Source of the DNA: Dyadobacter luteus
Lineage (GTDB): Bacteria > Bacteroidota > Bacteroidia > Cytophagales > Spirosomataceae
Length of the DNA stretch: 64,000 nt
Assembly (NCBI RefSeq): GCF_003383615.1
Contig: NZ_QNUL01000027.1
Location: 1 to 64,000, forward strand
Direction: 5' to 3'
A model generated the notes under the pieces. That model made no database searches. It was not told where the DNA came from and saw nothing but the letters and a program-made list of their open reading frames with translations. Positions 1 through 8,107 of this stretch are shown one piece after another. Positions within the stretch are counted from its first letter, which is position 1; every line of letters starts with the position of its first letter. The position numbers and the translations under genes were made by a program.

Positions 1-52
1 GTCAGCGGACAATGTAATTTCCTTGACCTGCTTTCCTTACATTAAAAATACG

Positions 53-313
53 TCAATTTAATTCTGATTTAGTATAAGCACTCGTGGATAATTTATTCAT
101 TTTCAATGCTTGTATAGCCCATACACTTATAAAAGACATGATTAATAATACTATTGATATATTGAGAATTGGCATTGACAAAGGCATCATTTTAGAAAAT
201 GCATCTAAGCGTGATTCATGGCTGGAGTAATTTTGATATACGAATAGCCAAAGTCCATGGTAATAAATATTTGCCAATAGGGAAAATATGGAAATAATCC
301 ATTTAGTATTCAT
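53..313 (-). CDS. small two-helix membrane protein, unknown function
   Basis: This 86-residue protein is not recognised. An N-terminal hydrophobic segment (about residues 5-27) and a second one (about 45-68) suggest two membrane helices joined by a short polar loop. It begins at an ATG, has no recognisable domain or catalytic motif, and stands alone: the next gene on the same strand begins about 800 nt upstream of it. Composition is AT-rich compared with the neighbouring core genes. It could be a real small inner-membrane protein or a decaying ORF; nothing in the context gives a job. Confidence 0.5.
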   Translation of the reverse strand: MNTKWIISIFSLLANIYYHGLWLFVYQNYSSHESRLDAFSKMMPLSMPILNISIVLLIMSFISVWAIQALKMNKLSTSAYTKSELN

Positions 314-703
314 ATCAGTTTATGGAGTTTGTTGTTCCCGACATTGCAATAAATTGAGCGAACCACCGCCTCGGTTTAAAGGCAAATCATAACGTTAAAG
401 TAATACACAAATGTATACTCTATTTCGTTATTGATAATCCAAATGAGCTTCTGACTTCTTTGAAATTCAATTATTTACAATTTTCAAACCCGCTTCGTCC
501 ATTACTATTCATAAATAAGTTATGTTCCTATCGCTCCTTTTCAATACTCCAAACCTGATATATCACGTTCATCTTCGAACAAGCCACCTGCATTAAAAGT
601 CTGAAAATTAAATACAACAATCCCATTGACAGAATATTTGAAAAGCGTTAGTTATCAAATAAAATTTGCATACCATAGCGTTCTCTGACTTTTTCAGACT
701 GGG
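314..703. other. intergenic stretch without a recognisable gene
   Basis: This roughly 390 nt AT-rich stretch lies upstream of the small membrane protein and downstream of the VOC gene, both on the minus strand. I see no convincing ORF, tRNA, strong hairpin or canonical TAnnTTTG promoter box in it. Confidence 0.5.
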
Positions 704-1123
704 TTAATCAAGTCCTTTCCAGATTCCCGGAGTGGCCAGCTCTACAAGGTGATTACCCGGATCGCGGAAATAAATGCTTCGTCCTTCATTGAATTCCACA
801 GTACTTTCGGTTTCGATATGATGGTTGGCAAGCCTGGTAAGCCAGTCGTCATAGGAGTCAGAACTAATGGAAAAGGCAATATGAACCGGACCGGATCCGT
901 CGTGCGGGGGAATAATACCGCCACCAGGCAATGTAATAGGAGACAATGAACTTTCTTTCTTAAACAGAAGAAGCACTTGTTTGTCAGCAATGTTCAAAGC
1001 AATGAGTCGTTCGTTTTGAATCAAAGTTTCAAAGTCGAACAAGTTCTTGTAAAAACTGGCTGCCTCTTCAATATCATCAAAGTATAATGCAGATTCGAGG
1101 ATACCGTTAACTTTCATATTCAT
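704..1123 (-). CDS. VOC family (glyoxalase/bleomycin-resistance fold) protein
   Basis: This 139-residue protein has the paired beta-alpha-beta-beta-beta layout of the vicinal oxygen chelate superfamily. The N-terminal half holds the helix with AASFYKNLFDFE. The C-terminal half holds GPVHIAFSI (His81) and the hallmark IYFRDPGNHLVEL (Glu128), which are the usual metal-ligand positions. Length is typical of single-domain VOC proteins. Members include dioxygenases, glyoxalases and thiol-transferring resistance proteins, and the substrate cannot be told from sequence. Residue 3 is an alternative methionine start. The gene is divergent from the ABC permease gene at 1264, so a shared regulatory region of about 140 nt lies between them. 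Superfamily assignment is firm and biochemical role is open. Confidence 0.88.
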   Translation of the reverse strand: MNMKVNGILESALYFDDIEEAASFYKNLFDFETLIQNERLIALNIADKQVLLLFKKESSLSPITLPGGGIIPPHDGSGPVHIAFSISSDSYDDWLTRLANHHIETESTVEFNEGRSIYFRDPGNHLVELATPGIWKGLD

Positions 1124-1263
1124 TTTGTTAATGATCGTGTTAATTCCATAATTAAAACAGCATACCCTGCCACTAAAAGTTCATTTTGGCAGTAATAAAA
1201 AGTGAATGACTGTAGCATTTGTAGTGGTTTTTGTAATCTGACTAAATCTAACGACCTGAAAAC

Positions 1264-3615
1264 ATGCTTTATAACTATATCAAAATTGCATTCAGAAATC
1301 TCCGCTCCGGCGGATGGTATTCGGCACTCAATATAGGAGGTTTGGCTGTGGTTTTGGCAGTGAGTCTACTGCTATCCTGGTGGGTCAGAGATGAGTTGAG
1401 TTTTGACCGTTTTCACCAGGAAGCCAAACGTGTCTATCAGCTCAATACTCATTTTGGAAAAGGAGAGGAAGAAATGACTTTGACTTCATCACCCGGCCCC
1501 ATTGGCCATTTAGCAGTGCAACGGCTTCCGGAGATAGAAAGTGTAGTACGATTGGGCTACTTCCCTTCCGGAACATTTCTGGTAAACGGACAGACATTCG
1601 CAGAAAAAGATAATCTGACTTATGCCGATAGCAGTTTCCTTGATATCTTCAATGGTTTCAGGATGATACATGGGAATGCAGACAACCCGTTTACCTCCCC
1701 AAATTCAGTTGTACTTACGGAAAAGCTGGCACTCAAATTTTTTGGAACTACTGATGTCGTAGGCAAATCATTTGTGCAGGTTGAAACCAATGAAAGGTTT
1801 TCAGTCAGTGGCGTACTTGCCGAGGCACCTGATAATTCATCCTTCCGCTACAACATGTATGTCAACATGCAAGTCAGGGGGAAAAAGTTTGCAAGCGAAA
1901 AGTCTGCCAACGAGAGCTGGGATAACTATGATTTTTCCACTTATATCAAACTTCAGCCAAAAACTGATCCTGAAGCTGTAGGAACAAAGCTGACAGCTAT
2001 CCAGACTGATCTTTTGAAAAATAAAGAGAATGCACCGGACTATCTGCTGCAGCCACTTGTCGATATACATTTGCAGTCGGTGGAGGGCAACGAAGGTGCT
2101 ATGCAACAGGTAAAAATTCTGGGAATAGTTGCGCTGCTTTTAATTAGTATCGGTTGTATCAATTATGTGAACCTTACCACAGCCAGAGCCACCAGACGAA
2201 ACCGCGAAGTCGGCGTCAGAAAGGTAGTGGGAGCTCAAACTACTCAGTTGGCCGGACAACTGCTGGTAGAATCGGCCATGACACTCGGACTGGCCCTGCT
2301 GATCGCTCTTTCTCTTGTGTATCTCTTACTTCCTTTTTATTCAGAAATTACCGGTAAGGCAGGCCGGTTTTCTTTGACAGATCCCCATGCCTGGCAGCTC
2401 CTGGCGGGAACACTGCTTTTTTGCTTTGTAATGGCTGGAATTTATCCTGCAGTGTTGGTTTCTAAATTCAACCCCATACTAATGCTCCGCGGACAATCCA
2501 ACCATTCGGGTGGCGCGGGTTTACGTAAAACACTGGTTGTTGTCCAGTTTACCTTGGCTACAATCTTAATCGGCGGAACATTCGTCATCGGTAATCAGCT
2601 TCGGTTTATTCGGGAGCGCAATCCGGGTTTTAACAGAGAACATGTATTTACTTTCAATGGAAAGGAGTTTCCCCCTCAATTCAGGCAAGCTCTGGCAGCG
2701 GAAACGAGTATCAGCGCAATAAGCACATCCACAGACAGTCCCGTTAACGTATCCAGCGGCACCACCATGGTAGACTGGGACGGAAAGGACAAGAACCGTA
2801 CACTGATCATGGCACAAATGGGCATTGATAAGGACTTCATTCCCAACTTTGGTATACAACTGGTCGCAGGGAAAAATTTTGATGGAAGTAAAGCGGATGA
2901 AACGCATTTCATTCTGAATGAGACTGCTGTGAAACAGGCAGGAATCAAAGATCCCGTCGGAAAGCGGTTCCGGCATGAAGGTGTGGAAGGCGTTATTACA
3001 GGAGTCGTTAAGGATTTCAGTATCACTTCTATACGTATGCCGATCTGGCCTTTAGTACTGTTTTCCCGCCCTGAAAATAATCATGTGGTACATATACATA
3101 CCACCGGCCAATCCGCATCAGGTGCAATTGCTAAGGCAGAAAAGCTATGGAAACAATATATGCCACAGTATCCTTTTGAATATCAGTTTCTTGACGAAGA
3201 ATACAACCGCCTCTACAAAGCAGAACAACAAACCGGCCAGCTATTTAATTTTTTCGCAGGTGTGGCCATCCTTATTTCATCGCTTGGCCTACTCGGACTT
3301 GCTTCTTTTACAGCGGAGCAACGTACCAAAGAAATAGGAATCAGAAAAGTGCTGGGTGCAACCGTACCGGACATTACCGTATTGCTTTCCCGGGATTTCA
3401 TAAAGCTGGTTTTGATCGCTATTGTGATTGCTACGCCGGTCAACTGGTTTGCTATTCGCCACTGGTTACAGGGATTTGCATATAAAGTAGACGTCGCATG
3501 GTGGACCCTGATTTTGTCGGGAATGCTATCAGTCGTTGTCGCGTTGCTCACCATCAGTTTTCAGAGCATAAAGGCGGCCCTTGCCAATCCTGTAAAAAGT
3601 TTAAAAGCTGATTAG
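1264..3615 (+). CDS. MacB/FtsX-like ABC transporter permease
   Basis: This 783-residue inner-membrane protein has the duplicated architecture of Bacteroidota ABC permeases: an N-terminal helix in a FRNLRSGGW context, a periplasmic MacB-PCD-like domain (about 50-270), an FtsX three-helix block (about 280-410, with TRRNREVGVRKVVGA), a second N-terminal-like helix, a second periplasmic domain, and a final FtsX block (about 660-780, with RTKEIGIRKVLGA). Such proteins pair with a LolD/MacB-type ATPase in mechanotransmission or export of peptides, lipoproteins or antimicrobials. No ATPase gene is adjacent; the only one in the window, at 16824, looks like a different subfamily. Its stop codon overlaps the stop of the convergent anti-sigma-like gene by 4 nt. 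Confidence 0.92.
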   Translation: MLYNYIKIAFRNLRSGGWYSALNIGGLAVVLAVSLLLSWWVRDELSFDRFHQEAKRVYQLNTHFGKGEEEMTLTSSPGPIGHLAVQRLPEIESVVRLGYFPSGTFLVNGQTFAEKDNLTYADSSFLDIFNGFRMIHGNADNPFTSPNSVVLTEKLALKFFGTTDVVGKSFVQVETNERFSVSGVLAEAPDNSSFRYNMYVNMQVRGKKFASEKSANESWDNYDFSTYIKLQPKTDPEAVGTKLTAIQTDLLKNKENAPDYLLQPLVDIHLQSVEGNEGAMQQVKILGIVALLLISIGCINYVNLTTARATRRNREVGVRKVVGAQTTQLAGQLLVESAMTLGLALLIALSLVYLLLPFYSEITGKAGRFSLTDPHAWQLLAGTLLFCFVMAGIYPAVLVSKFNPILMLRGQSNHSGGAGLRKTLVVVQFTLATILIGGTFVIGNQLRFIRERNPGFNREHVFTFNGKEFPPQFRQALAAETSISAISTSTDSPVNVSSGTTMVDWDGKDKNRTLIMAQMGIDKDFIPNFGIQLVAGKNFDGSKADETHFILNETAVKQAGIKDPVGKRFRHEGVEGVITGVVKDFSITSIRMPIWPLVLFSRPENNHVVHIHTTGQSASGAIAKAEKLWKQYMPQYPFEYQFLDEEYNRLYKAEQQTGQLFNFFAGVAILISSLGLLGLASFTAEQRTKEIGIRKVLGATVPDITVLLSRDFIKLVLIAIVIATPVNWFAIRHWLQGFAYKVDVAWWTLILSGMLSVVVALLTISFQSIKAALANPVKSLKAD

Positions 3616-4130
3616 TTCTTCAGCAAATGGAATCTGTTTCGCAACAAATAATCGGCCAGTAACAGGATGCCCAGAGCACTCAGGGAAGCGGTATATACCG
3701 ATGGCATAGCTAAAATCCCGGTAGCAACGGATGTGAAAAATCGATCCGTTGCAGTCACAGCTACGGTCGTTTCGAGTGAGCCGGTCTCATGATAAAAAAA
3801 GATTCCCGTCAGACAAATGATTGCCGCACAAGCTGCCGAGAGGATATACCATATCCGACTGCTTATGATAGGTTTCGCAACAGATACAGGCGGAAGCACT
3901 ACTTGTTGGACCTCTGCCTGGGACATTACGCGAAGCAAAAAATCATGACCTGGTTTTTCAATCACACCACTATGCTGCAGCAAAGATTGCAGGGCGGGAT
4001 TCAAAACCGTTTCTTCCTGATTTGTAGTCCGAACTCCGGACATAACAATCCGGGTAAAGTCTGGTGAAGGTATTTCCGCGCCAGCTTCCTGAATCAATTT
4101 TCTGAATTTATCCTCGTTTTCCTGTTCCAT
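3612..4130 (-). CDS. putative membrane anti-sigma factor partner of the ECF sigma gene
   Basis: This 172-residue protein lies 25 nt downstream of the ECF sigma gene on the same strand, the usual place for the cognate anti-sigma factor. The N-terminal half is polar and contains two related motifs, PSPDFTRIVM near residue 22 and KPGHDFLLRVM near residue 60, which look like a tandem repeat. Two hydrophobic segments follow (about 92-112 and 137-160). A cytoplasmic N-terminus able to hold sigma and a membrane anchor fit an anti-sigma role. No zinc-binding HxxxCxxC anti-sigma motif is present, so the family is not the classical ZAS type. Its stop overlaps that of the convergent permease. The function is inferred from position and topology. 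Confidence 0.72.
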   Translation of the reverse strand: MEQENEDKFRKLIQEAGAEIPSPDFTRIVMSGVRTTNQEETVLNPALQSLLQHSGVIEKPGHDFLLRVMSQAEVQQVVLPPVSVAKPIISSRIWYILSAACAAIICLTGIFFYHETGSLETTVAVTATDRFFTSVATGILAMPSVYTASLSALGILLLADYLLRNRFHLLKN

Positions 4131-4155
4131 TTCTGCTCAGTCAGTTCTTTAACTC

Positions 4156-4707
4156 TCACAATAAAAACTGTAACTCCTTCTCCAGTATTTTTCTGGCACG
4201 AAACAATTTCACTTTAATATTCGACTCGGACATCCCCGTAATTTCCTCAATTTCTTTAACCGTATTCTCATTCAGATAAAACAGGGTGATCAGTAATGAC
4301 TCCGACTCAGGTAACTTCCCGATTGCTTTTCTTACAAAAACCGACCTTTCGGTATGCTGTAACTGATCAAGTTGCGAGTCAGAATAATCATAAATGTAAT
4401 CTTCATTCAAGTCTTCATCGATTGAATATGTCAGAATCCTGTTCCGGTTAAGTTTGGATATCGAGGTTCTGTAAACAATTGTATACAACCACGTCGAAAA
4501 CTTAGCTGCTCCCTGAAATGAATAAAGCTGCTGATAAGCCTTGATGAAACTCTCCTGCGCAGCATCCTCGGCATCTTCAGCACTTTTCAGAATCTTCAGT
4601 GCGATCGTATACGCCATGTCTTTATACCGGTTCACCAGAAATGAATAGGAAGACGGGTCTCCGTTTTTGACGTTCTCGATCCAGACCTGTTCTTCCGATT
4701 GTTTCAT
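4156..4707 (-). CDS. ECF-type RNA polymerase sigma factor
   Basis: This 183-residue sigma-70 family factor has region 2 at about residues 25-95 (DAEDAAQESFIKAYQQL, then FSTWLYTIVYRTSISKLNRNR for core binding and -10 recognition). Region 4 is at about 125-183, with the helix-turn-helix VKEIEEITGMSESNIKVKLFRARKIL. Length and lack of regions 1 and 3 are typical of ECF (group 4) factors. The putative membrane anti-sigma gene follows 25 nt downstream. The gene is divergent from the DUF6249 gene, and both have an upstream TGTAACC-N17-GTC element, suggesting that this factor drives its own transcription and that of the divergent gene. The inducing signal is unknown. Confidence 0.94.
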   Translation of the reverse strand: MKQSEEQVWIENVKNGDPSSYSFLVNRYKDMAYTIALKILKSAEDAEDAAQESFIKAYQQLYSFQGAAKFSTWLYTIVYRTSISKLNRNRILTYSIDEDLNEDYIYDYSDSQLDQLQHTERSVFVRKAIGKLPESESLLITLFYLNENTVKEIEEITGMSESNIKVKLFRARKILEKELQFLL

Positions 4708-4781
4708 GCTGAGTGGTTAGCCCCGTAAAGCTTGGTTTTACAAAAATGCAAATCAAATCTGTTATCCGACTGCTCAGGTTA

Positions 4782-4808
4782 GACATCTATTTCAAAAAAC
4801 AGGTTACA
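4782..4808 (-). promoter_or_regulatory. predicted ECF sigma promoter driving the sigma/anti-sigma operon
   Basis: On the minus strand TGTAACC (4808-4802) is followed by 17 nt and GTC (4784-4782), about 75 nt upstream of the sigma start codon. The same two boxes with the same spacing occur on the plus strand at 4852-4878. GTAAC-type -35 and GTC-type -10 elements resemble known ECF promoters, so autoregulation is likely. Confidence 0.62.
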
Positions 4809-4851
4809 ACATTTCTCACATTTTTTATTTTTTCATTTTTTTCAAAAAAAC

Positions 4852-4878
4852 TGTAACCTGATTCCCGAAACGAAGGTC
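4852..4878 (+). promoter_or_regulatory. predicted ECF sigma promoter driving the DUF6249 gene
   Basis: TGTAACC at 4852-4858 is followed by exactly 17 nt and GTC at 4876-4878, about 28 nt upstream of the ATG at 4906. It mirrors the minus-strand copy at 4782-4808. The two -35 boxes form a 9-bp inverted repeat (4800-4808 and 4852-4860) around an A/T-rich 43-nt spacer. Confidence 0.62.
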
Positions 4879-4905
4879 ATATGGCTGAAATTAAAATTCA
4901 AACCA

Positions 4906-5250
4906 ATGGAACACATCAAACATATCATCATCACAGTTACAGCAATAGGTTCAGTTTTTGGCGTATTATATGTATTGATGATGACCCGCTATCGCGAACG
5001 TATGGCTATGATCGAAAGAAATGTAGACGCCTCACTATTCACAAGCAAAGGATCTATCTCCCCCACCCTGAAATTCGGTATGCTGCTTGTTGGCGTTGCT
5101 TTGGGAATTCTGATGGGCAATGTGCTGCACGACCATTACAGTCTAAGCAGAGGGACTTCATTTTCTTCCATGACGCTTCTTTTTGGAGGTATAAGCCTCA
5201 TTATCAATTTTGTAATCGAGCGAAGACTCGACCGTAAGTCAGAAGAATGA
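4906..5250 (+). CDS. DUF6249-like small membrane protein, likely sigma-regulon member
   Basis: This 114-residue protein has three hydrophobic stretches: about 6-26 at the N-terminus, 55-72 (KFGMLLVGVALGILMG) and 85-102. A short basic-acidic motif (RYRERMAMIERN) follows the first helix. The layout is that of the small DUF6249 membrane proteins of Bacteroidota, which often sit beside an ECF sigma gene. The gene is divergent from the ECF sigma operon and has a matching predicted promoter, so it is probably the main direct target of that sigma factor. Biochemical function is unknown. A longer ORF in another frame starting at 4881 covers the same DNA and was rejected. Confidence 0.82.
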   Translation: MEHIKHIIITVTAIGSVFGVLYVLMMTRYRERMAMIERNVDASLFTSKGSISPTLKFGMLLVGVALGILMGNVLHDHYSLSRGTSFSSMTLLFGGISLIINFVIERRLDRKSEE

Positions 5251-5302
5251 AATGGCTCACAGAAACAGTTCATAGTATTTTACCTAAAAAAAATTTAGCA
5301 TA

Positions 5303-5323
5303 GTACCTTGCATTACAAAGTAC
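5303..5323. promoter_or_regulatory. palindromic operator overlapping the TonB receptor promoter
   Basis: GTACCTTG (5303-5310) and CAAAGTAC (5316-5323) form an inverted repeat with 7 of 8 positions matched around a 5-nt centre. The left arm contains the TTG of the -33 box, so a dimeric repressor bound here would block polymerase. I recall that PadR-type regulators of Bacteroidota use similar AGTAC-type palindromes, but no PadR gene lies in this window. Confidence 0.55.
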
Positions 5324-5338
5324 CTTTCTATATATTTG
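5308..5338 (+). promoter_or_regulatory. canonical Bacteroidota promoter of the TonB receptor
   Basis: TTG at 5308-5310, a 20-nt spacer and TATATTTG at 5331-5338 match the Bacteroidota housekeeping consensus (TTG, 19-21 nt, TAnnTTTG). The inferred start site near 5345 leaves a leader of about 170 nt before the ATG at 5518. Confidence 0.68.
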
Positions 5339-5517
5339 ATAAGAAAATTAAAATAGACATTAGCCATGAACTGAAATCGTTAATCACCGGCCGGTAAAAC
5401 TTTTCTGTTCTTCATTTCCAGCATTGCCCGAAAGAGAGAAAATCCTCTTACAGGTATCGTATTGCCTATTTGCATCTATTAGCCATCGAACCATGAGATT
5501 CGTAACCATGAAAAAAA

Positions 5518-7950
5518 ATGAAGACATCTATGCTCCTTGCACAGCTGATGCTGCTCTTGCTGGCGTTGCTTGCATTCCAGAAAAAAGCTATAGGACAAAA
5601 CCAAAACTACCGGATTTCAGGTAGTGTTTCCGACTCTGTTTCGGGTAAGTACCTTGATTTCATCACAATCAATCTGATGACAGATAGGAATACAGTTATA
5701 AAAGCGGATTATACCAAAACCGACGGCAGCTTTCTGTTTTCCGGCCTGAAACCATTGCCATATGAAGTGGTCATTGTCGGTGTAGGTTACAAGAAAAAAG
5801 TCGTGAAAGCTGATCTCTCAAAAAGTACTGAACTCGCCCTGGGAAATATTCAGATGACATCCGAGACAGTGGGTTTGAAGGAAGTGACAGTCAGCGGTAC
5901 AAAACAGGTTATCAAACAGGAAATTGACCGTATTTCCTACGACTTACAGGCAGATCCGGAAAGTAAAGTTTTCAGCGTATTGGATATGATGCGCAAAGTT
6001 CCGTATCTGTCATTGGACGCCGACAACAATATCTACCTGAAAGGCAATGCAGATTTCAAAATTCTGATCAATGGCAAACCTTCCAGTATGGTAGAACGCA
6101 GTTACAAGGACATTCTGCGCAGTATGCCGGCATCATCCATCGAGCGCATTGAAGTGATTACTACTCCGCCAGCTAAATACGATGCAGAAGGACTGGCAGG
6201 AATTATCAATATCATTACAAGTAAAAAAGTGGATAATGGCATCAACGGCTCAGTCAATATCAATGAACGCTTCCCATTTGGCGGCCCTGGTGTAGGTGGG
6301 TCTGTTTCGGCAAGACTGGGAAAATGGGGAATGACCGCCATGGCTGGTGGAAGTGTTTACAATATACCCGAGACTTATAATACCGTCACCAGGATTACAA
6401 ACAGCAGTACGCCCACCAACCTTTGGCAAAATTCCTATAATATTTCAAAAAGCCGGAGCGGATACATAGGCTACGAAGTCAGCTATGAAGTGGATACACT
6501 TAATCTTATCTCGGGTCAGATCAATTTCAATGGCAGTAAGTCCAGTGGGACAAATGCACAGTGGTCCGTGCTGAACGGATCCGGCGAAATATTACAACAA
6601 TACGGACTGGATAACCGCAACTCAGGAAATGGTACGGGTATGGACGCAGCACTGAATTATCAAAAAGGTTTCAAAGCAGATAAAAACCGCCTGCTTACTT
6701 TCTCCTACCGGTTTTTCAGATTCGACAATAATCAGGATGCCGACCTGGCTATCTCGGAACGTATCAACTATCCTCTGCCCGACTACCGACAGCTGAACGA
6801 TCAGAGTTTTTCAGAACAAACGATCCAGGTAGATTATGTATATCCCTACAAAAAACTGAATATAGAGGCAGGTTTAAAAGCCATTATCCGCGATAACAAG
6901 AGTGACTTTCAATACCGGCAATTCACTGAAAATTCTTCAGATTTTGAAGTAGTACCCGGCCTGAGTAACAAATTTGCCAACATGCAAAATGTATACGGTG
7001 TCTATAATACCTACCAATACAATCTCAAAAGTTGGGGTTTCAAGGCAGGTGCCCGTCTGGAACAAACAACGATGAATGCAGATTTCATTTCTACGGAATC
7101 TACCATGAAACAGAACTACCTTAATGTGATTCCTTCGGTTTCGATCAGCAAGAAATTTAAAAAGCATAATAGTGGCATGAACCTTGGCTACTCGCAACGT
7201 ATCCAGCGACCGGGTATTTATCAGCTTAACCCTTTTGTAGATAGATCCAATCCAAATTTCGAGCGTACCGGAAACCCGAACTTGCGCCCCGCACTCGTGC
7301 ACGACTTTCAGATAGGCTACAACCGGGCAGCCAAAGGATCACTTAATTTCAGCGGGGGAGGAATCTTTTTTACGGACCTCATTTTTCCCGTATCGGTATA
7401 TGATCCTGTAACAAATATCAACCGGATCAGTTTTGACAACACCGGAACCGCCCGACTTTTCATGGCCAACCTGAGCTGGAATTATCCTTTCACCAAACGT
7501 TGGAATATGAACGTTAATGCAAGAGCCGCTCATGGAAAAGTACATGGAACCGTAAATATGCAACCAGTTACCAATCAGGGTATAATGGTACAAACGAACG
7601 TATCCAGCGGGTATCGCTTCGAAAAAAACTGGAGGATTAATGCAAACCTCAATTATACCGGCCCCAGCATCAACTTGCAGGGAAGCTCAAACTCTTACTT
7701 ATTTAGTTCGTTGAGTGTCAGCAAGGATGTTGTAAAAGATAAACTTTCCTTATCCGCATCAGTCAATAATCCGTTTACCAAATTCCGCCAGAATTACCGC
7801 TACACTTCCGGACCTGACTTCGAGCAAACAGATTACCGCAGAGAATATTTCAGATCGTTCAACGTCAGCGCTAATTACAAATTTGGTAAGCTGAAAGACG
7901 CCATCAAGAAAAATAAACGGGGAATCAGAAACGATGATGTTCAGAATTAG
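5518..7950 (+). CDS. TonB-dependent receptor-like outer membrane beta-barrel protein
   Basis: This 810-residue protein has a signal peptide (about 1-26, ending AIGQ) and a carboxypeptidase-regulatory-like domain (about 30-115). A plug domain follows (about 130-240), with KEVTVSGTKQVIKQEIDRIS, RIEVITTPPAKYDAEG and IINIIT. The rest is a long beta-barrel. This is the group often annotated as outer membrane beta-barrel family, related to TonB receptors but without a SusD partner. The C-terminus ends in a basic tail (KKNKRGIRNDDVQN) rather than an aromatic residue, which is unusual for a BAM substrate. The start chosen directly precedes the signal peptide. The gene stands alone, with an operator-promoter upstream and a hairpin downstream. 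The ligand is unknown. Confidence 0.88.
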   Translation: MKTSMLLAQLMLLLLALLAFQKKAIGQNQNYRISGSVSDSVSGKYLDFITINLMTDRNTVIKADYTKTDGSFLFSGLKPLPYEVVIVGVGYKKKVVKADLSKSTELALGNIQMTSETVGLKEVTVSGTKQVIKQEIDRISYDLQADPESKVFSVLDMMRKVPYLSLDADNNIYLKGNADFKILINGKPSSMVERSYKDILRSMPASSIERIEVITTPPAKYDAEGLAGIINIITSKKVDNGINGSVNINERFPFGGPGVGGSVSARLGKWGMTAMAGGSVYNIPETYNTVTRITNSSTPTNLWQNSYNISKSRSGYIGYEVSYEVDTLNLISGQINFNGSKSSGTNAQWSVLNGSGEILQQYGLDNRNSGNGTGMDAALNYQKGFKADKNRLLTFSYRFFRFDNNQDADLAISERINYPLPDYRQLNDQSFSEQTIQVDYVYPYKKLNIEAGLKAIIRDNKSDFQYRQFTENSSDFEVVPGLSNKFANMQNVYGVYNTYQYNLKSWGFKAGARLEQTTMNADFISTESTMKQNYLNVIPSVSISKKFKKHNSGMNLGYSQRIQRPGIYQLNPFVDRSNPNFERTGNPNLRPALVHDFQIGYNRAAKGSLNFSGGGIFFTDLIFPVSVYDPVTNINRISFDNTGTARLFMANLSWNYPFTKRWNMNVNARAAHGKVHGTVNMQPVTNQGIMVQTNVSSGYRFEKNWRINANLNYTGPSINLQGSSNSYLFSSLSVSKDVVKDKLSLSASVNNPFTKFRQNYRYTSGPDFEQTDYRREYFRSFNVSANYKFGKLKDAIKKNKRGIRNDDVQN

Positions 7951-8005
7951 TAAGTACTAACAAAAACCCATCAATAAATTTACCCGGAGCACCATCTCAG
8001 GTAAC

Positions 8006-8040
8006 AGGCAGCTTACAACCGCAAAGCGGATAAGCTGCCT
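8006..8040 (+). terminator. hairpin terminator after the TonB receptor
   Basis: AGGCAGCTTA (8006-8015) pairs perfectly with TAAGCTGCCT (8031-8040), and an inner CCGC/GCGG stem (8019-8022, 8026-8029) extends it. A weak T-rich tract follows. It lies about 55 nt after the receptor stop codon. Confidence 0.7.
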
Positions 8041-8070
8041 TTGCAATTTTTACTTCACTCACATAAAGAG

Positions 8071-8078
8071 TACCTTTG
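8071..8078 (+). promoter_or_regulatory. -7 promoter box of the flavoprotein gene
   Basis: TACCTTTG matches the Bacteroidota -7 consensus TAnnTTTG and lies 29 nt upstream of the ATG at 8108. No good -33 TTG was found at the expected distance. Confidence 0.5.
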
Positions 8079-8107
8079 CATTTATTAAAGGCTAAATCCC
8101 TTTCACA

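Noticed and set aside
4881-5237. 118-codon ORF on the plus strand overlapping the DUF6249 gene
   Set aside because: Histidine- and arginine-rich shadow of the true frame; the translation has no membrane pattern and the overlapping frame encodes a sensible small membrane protein.
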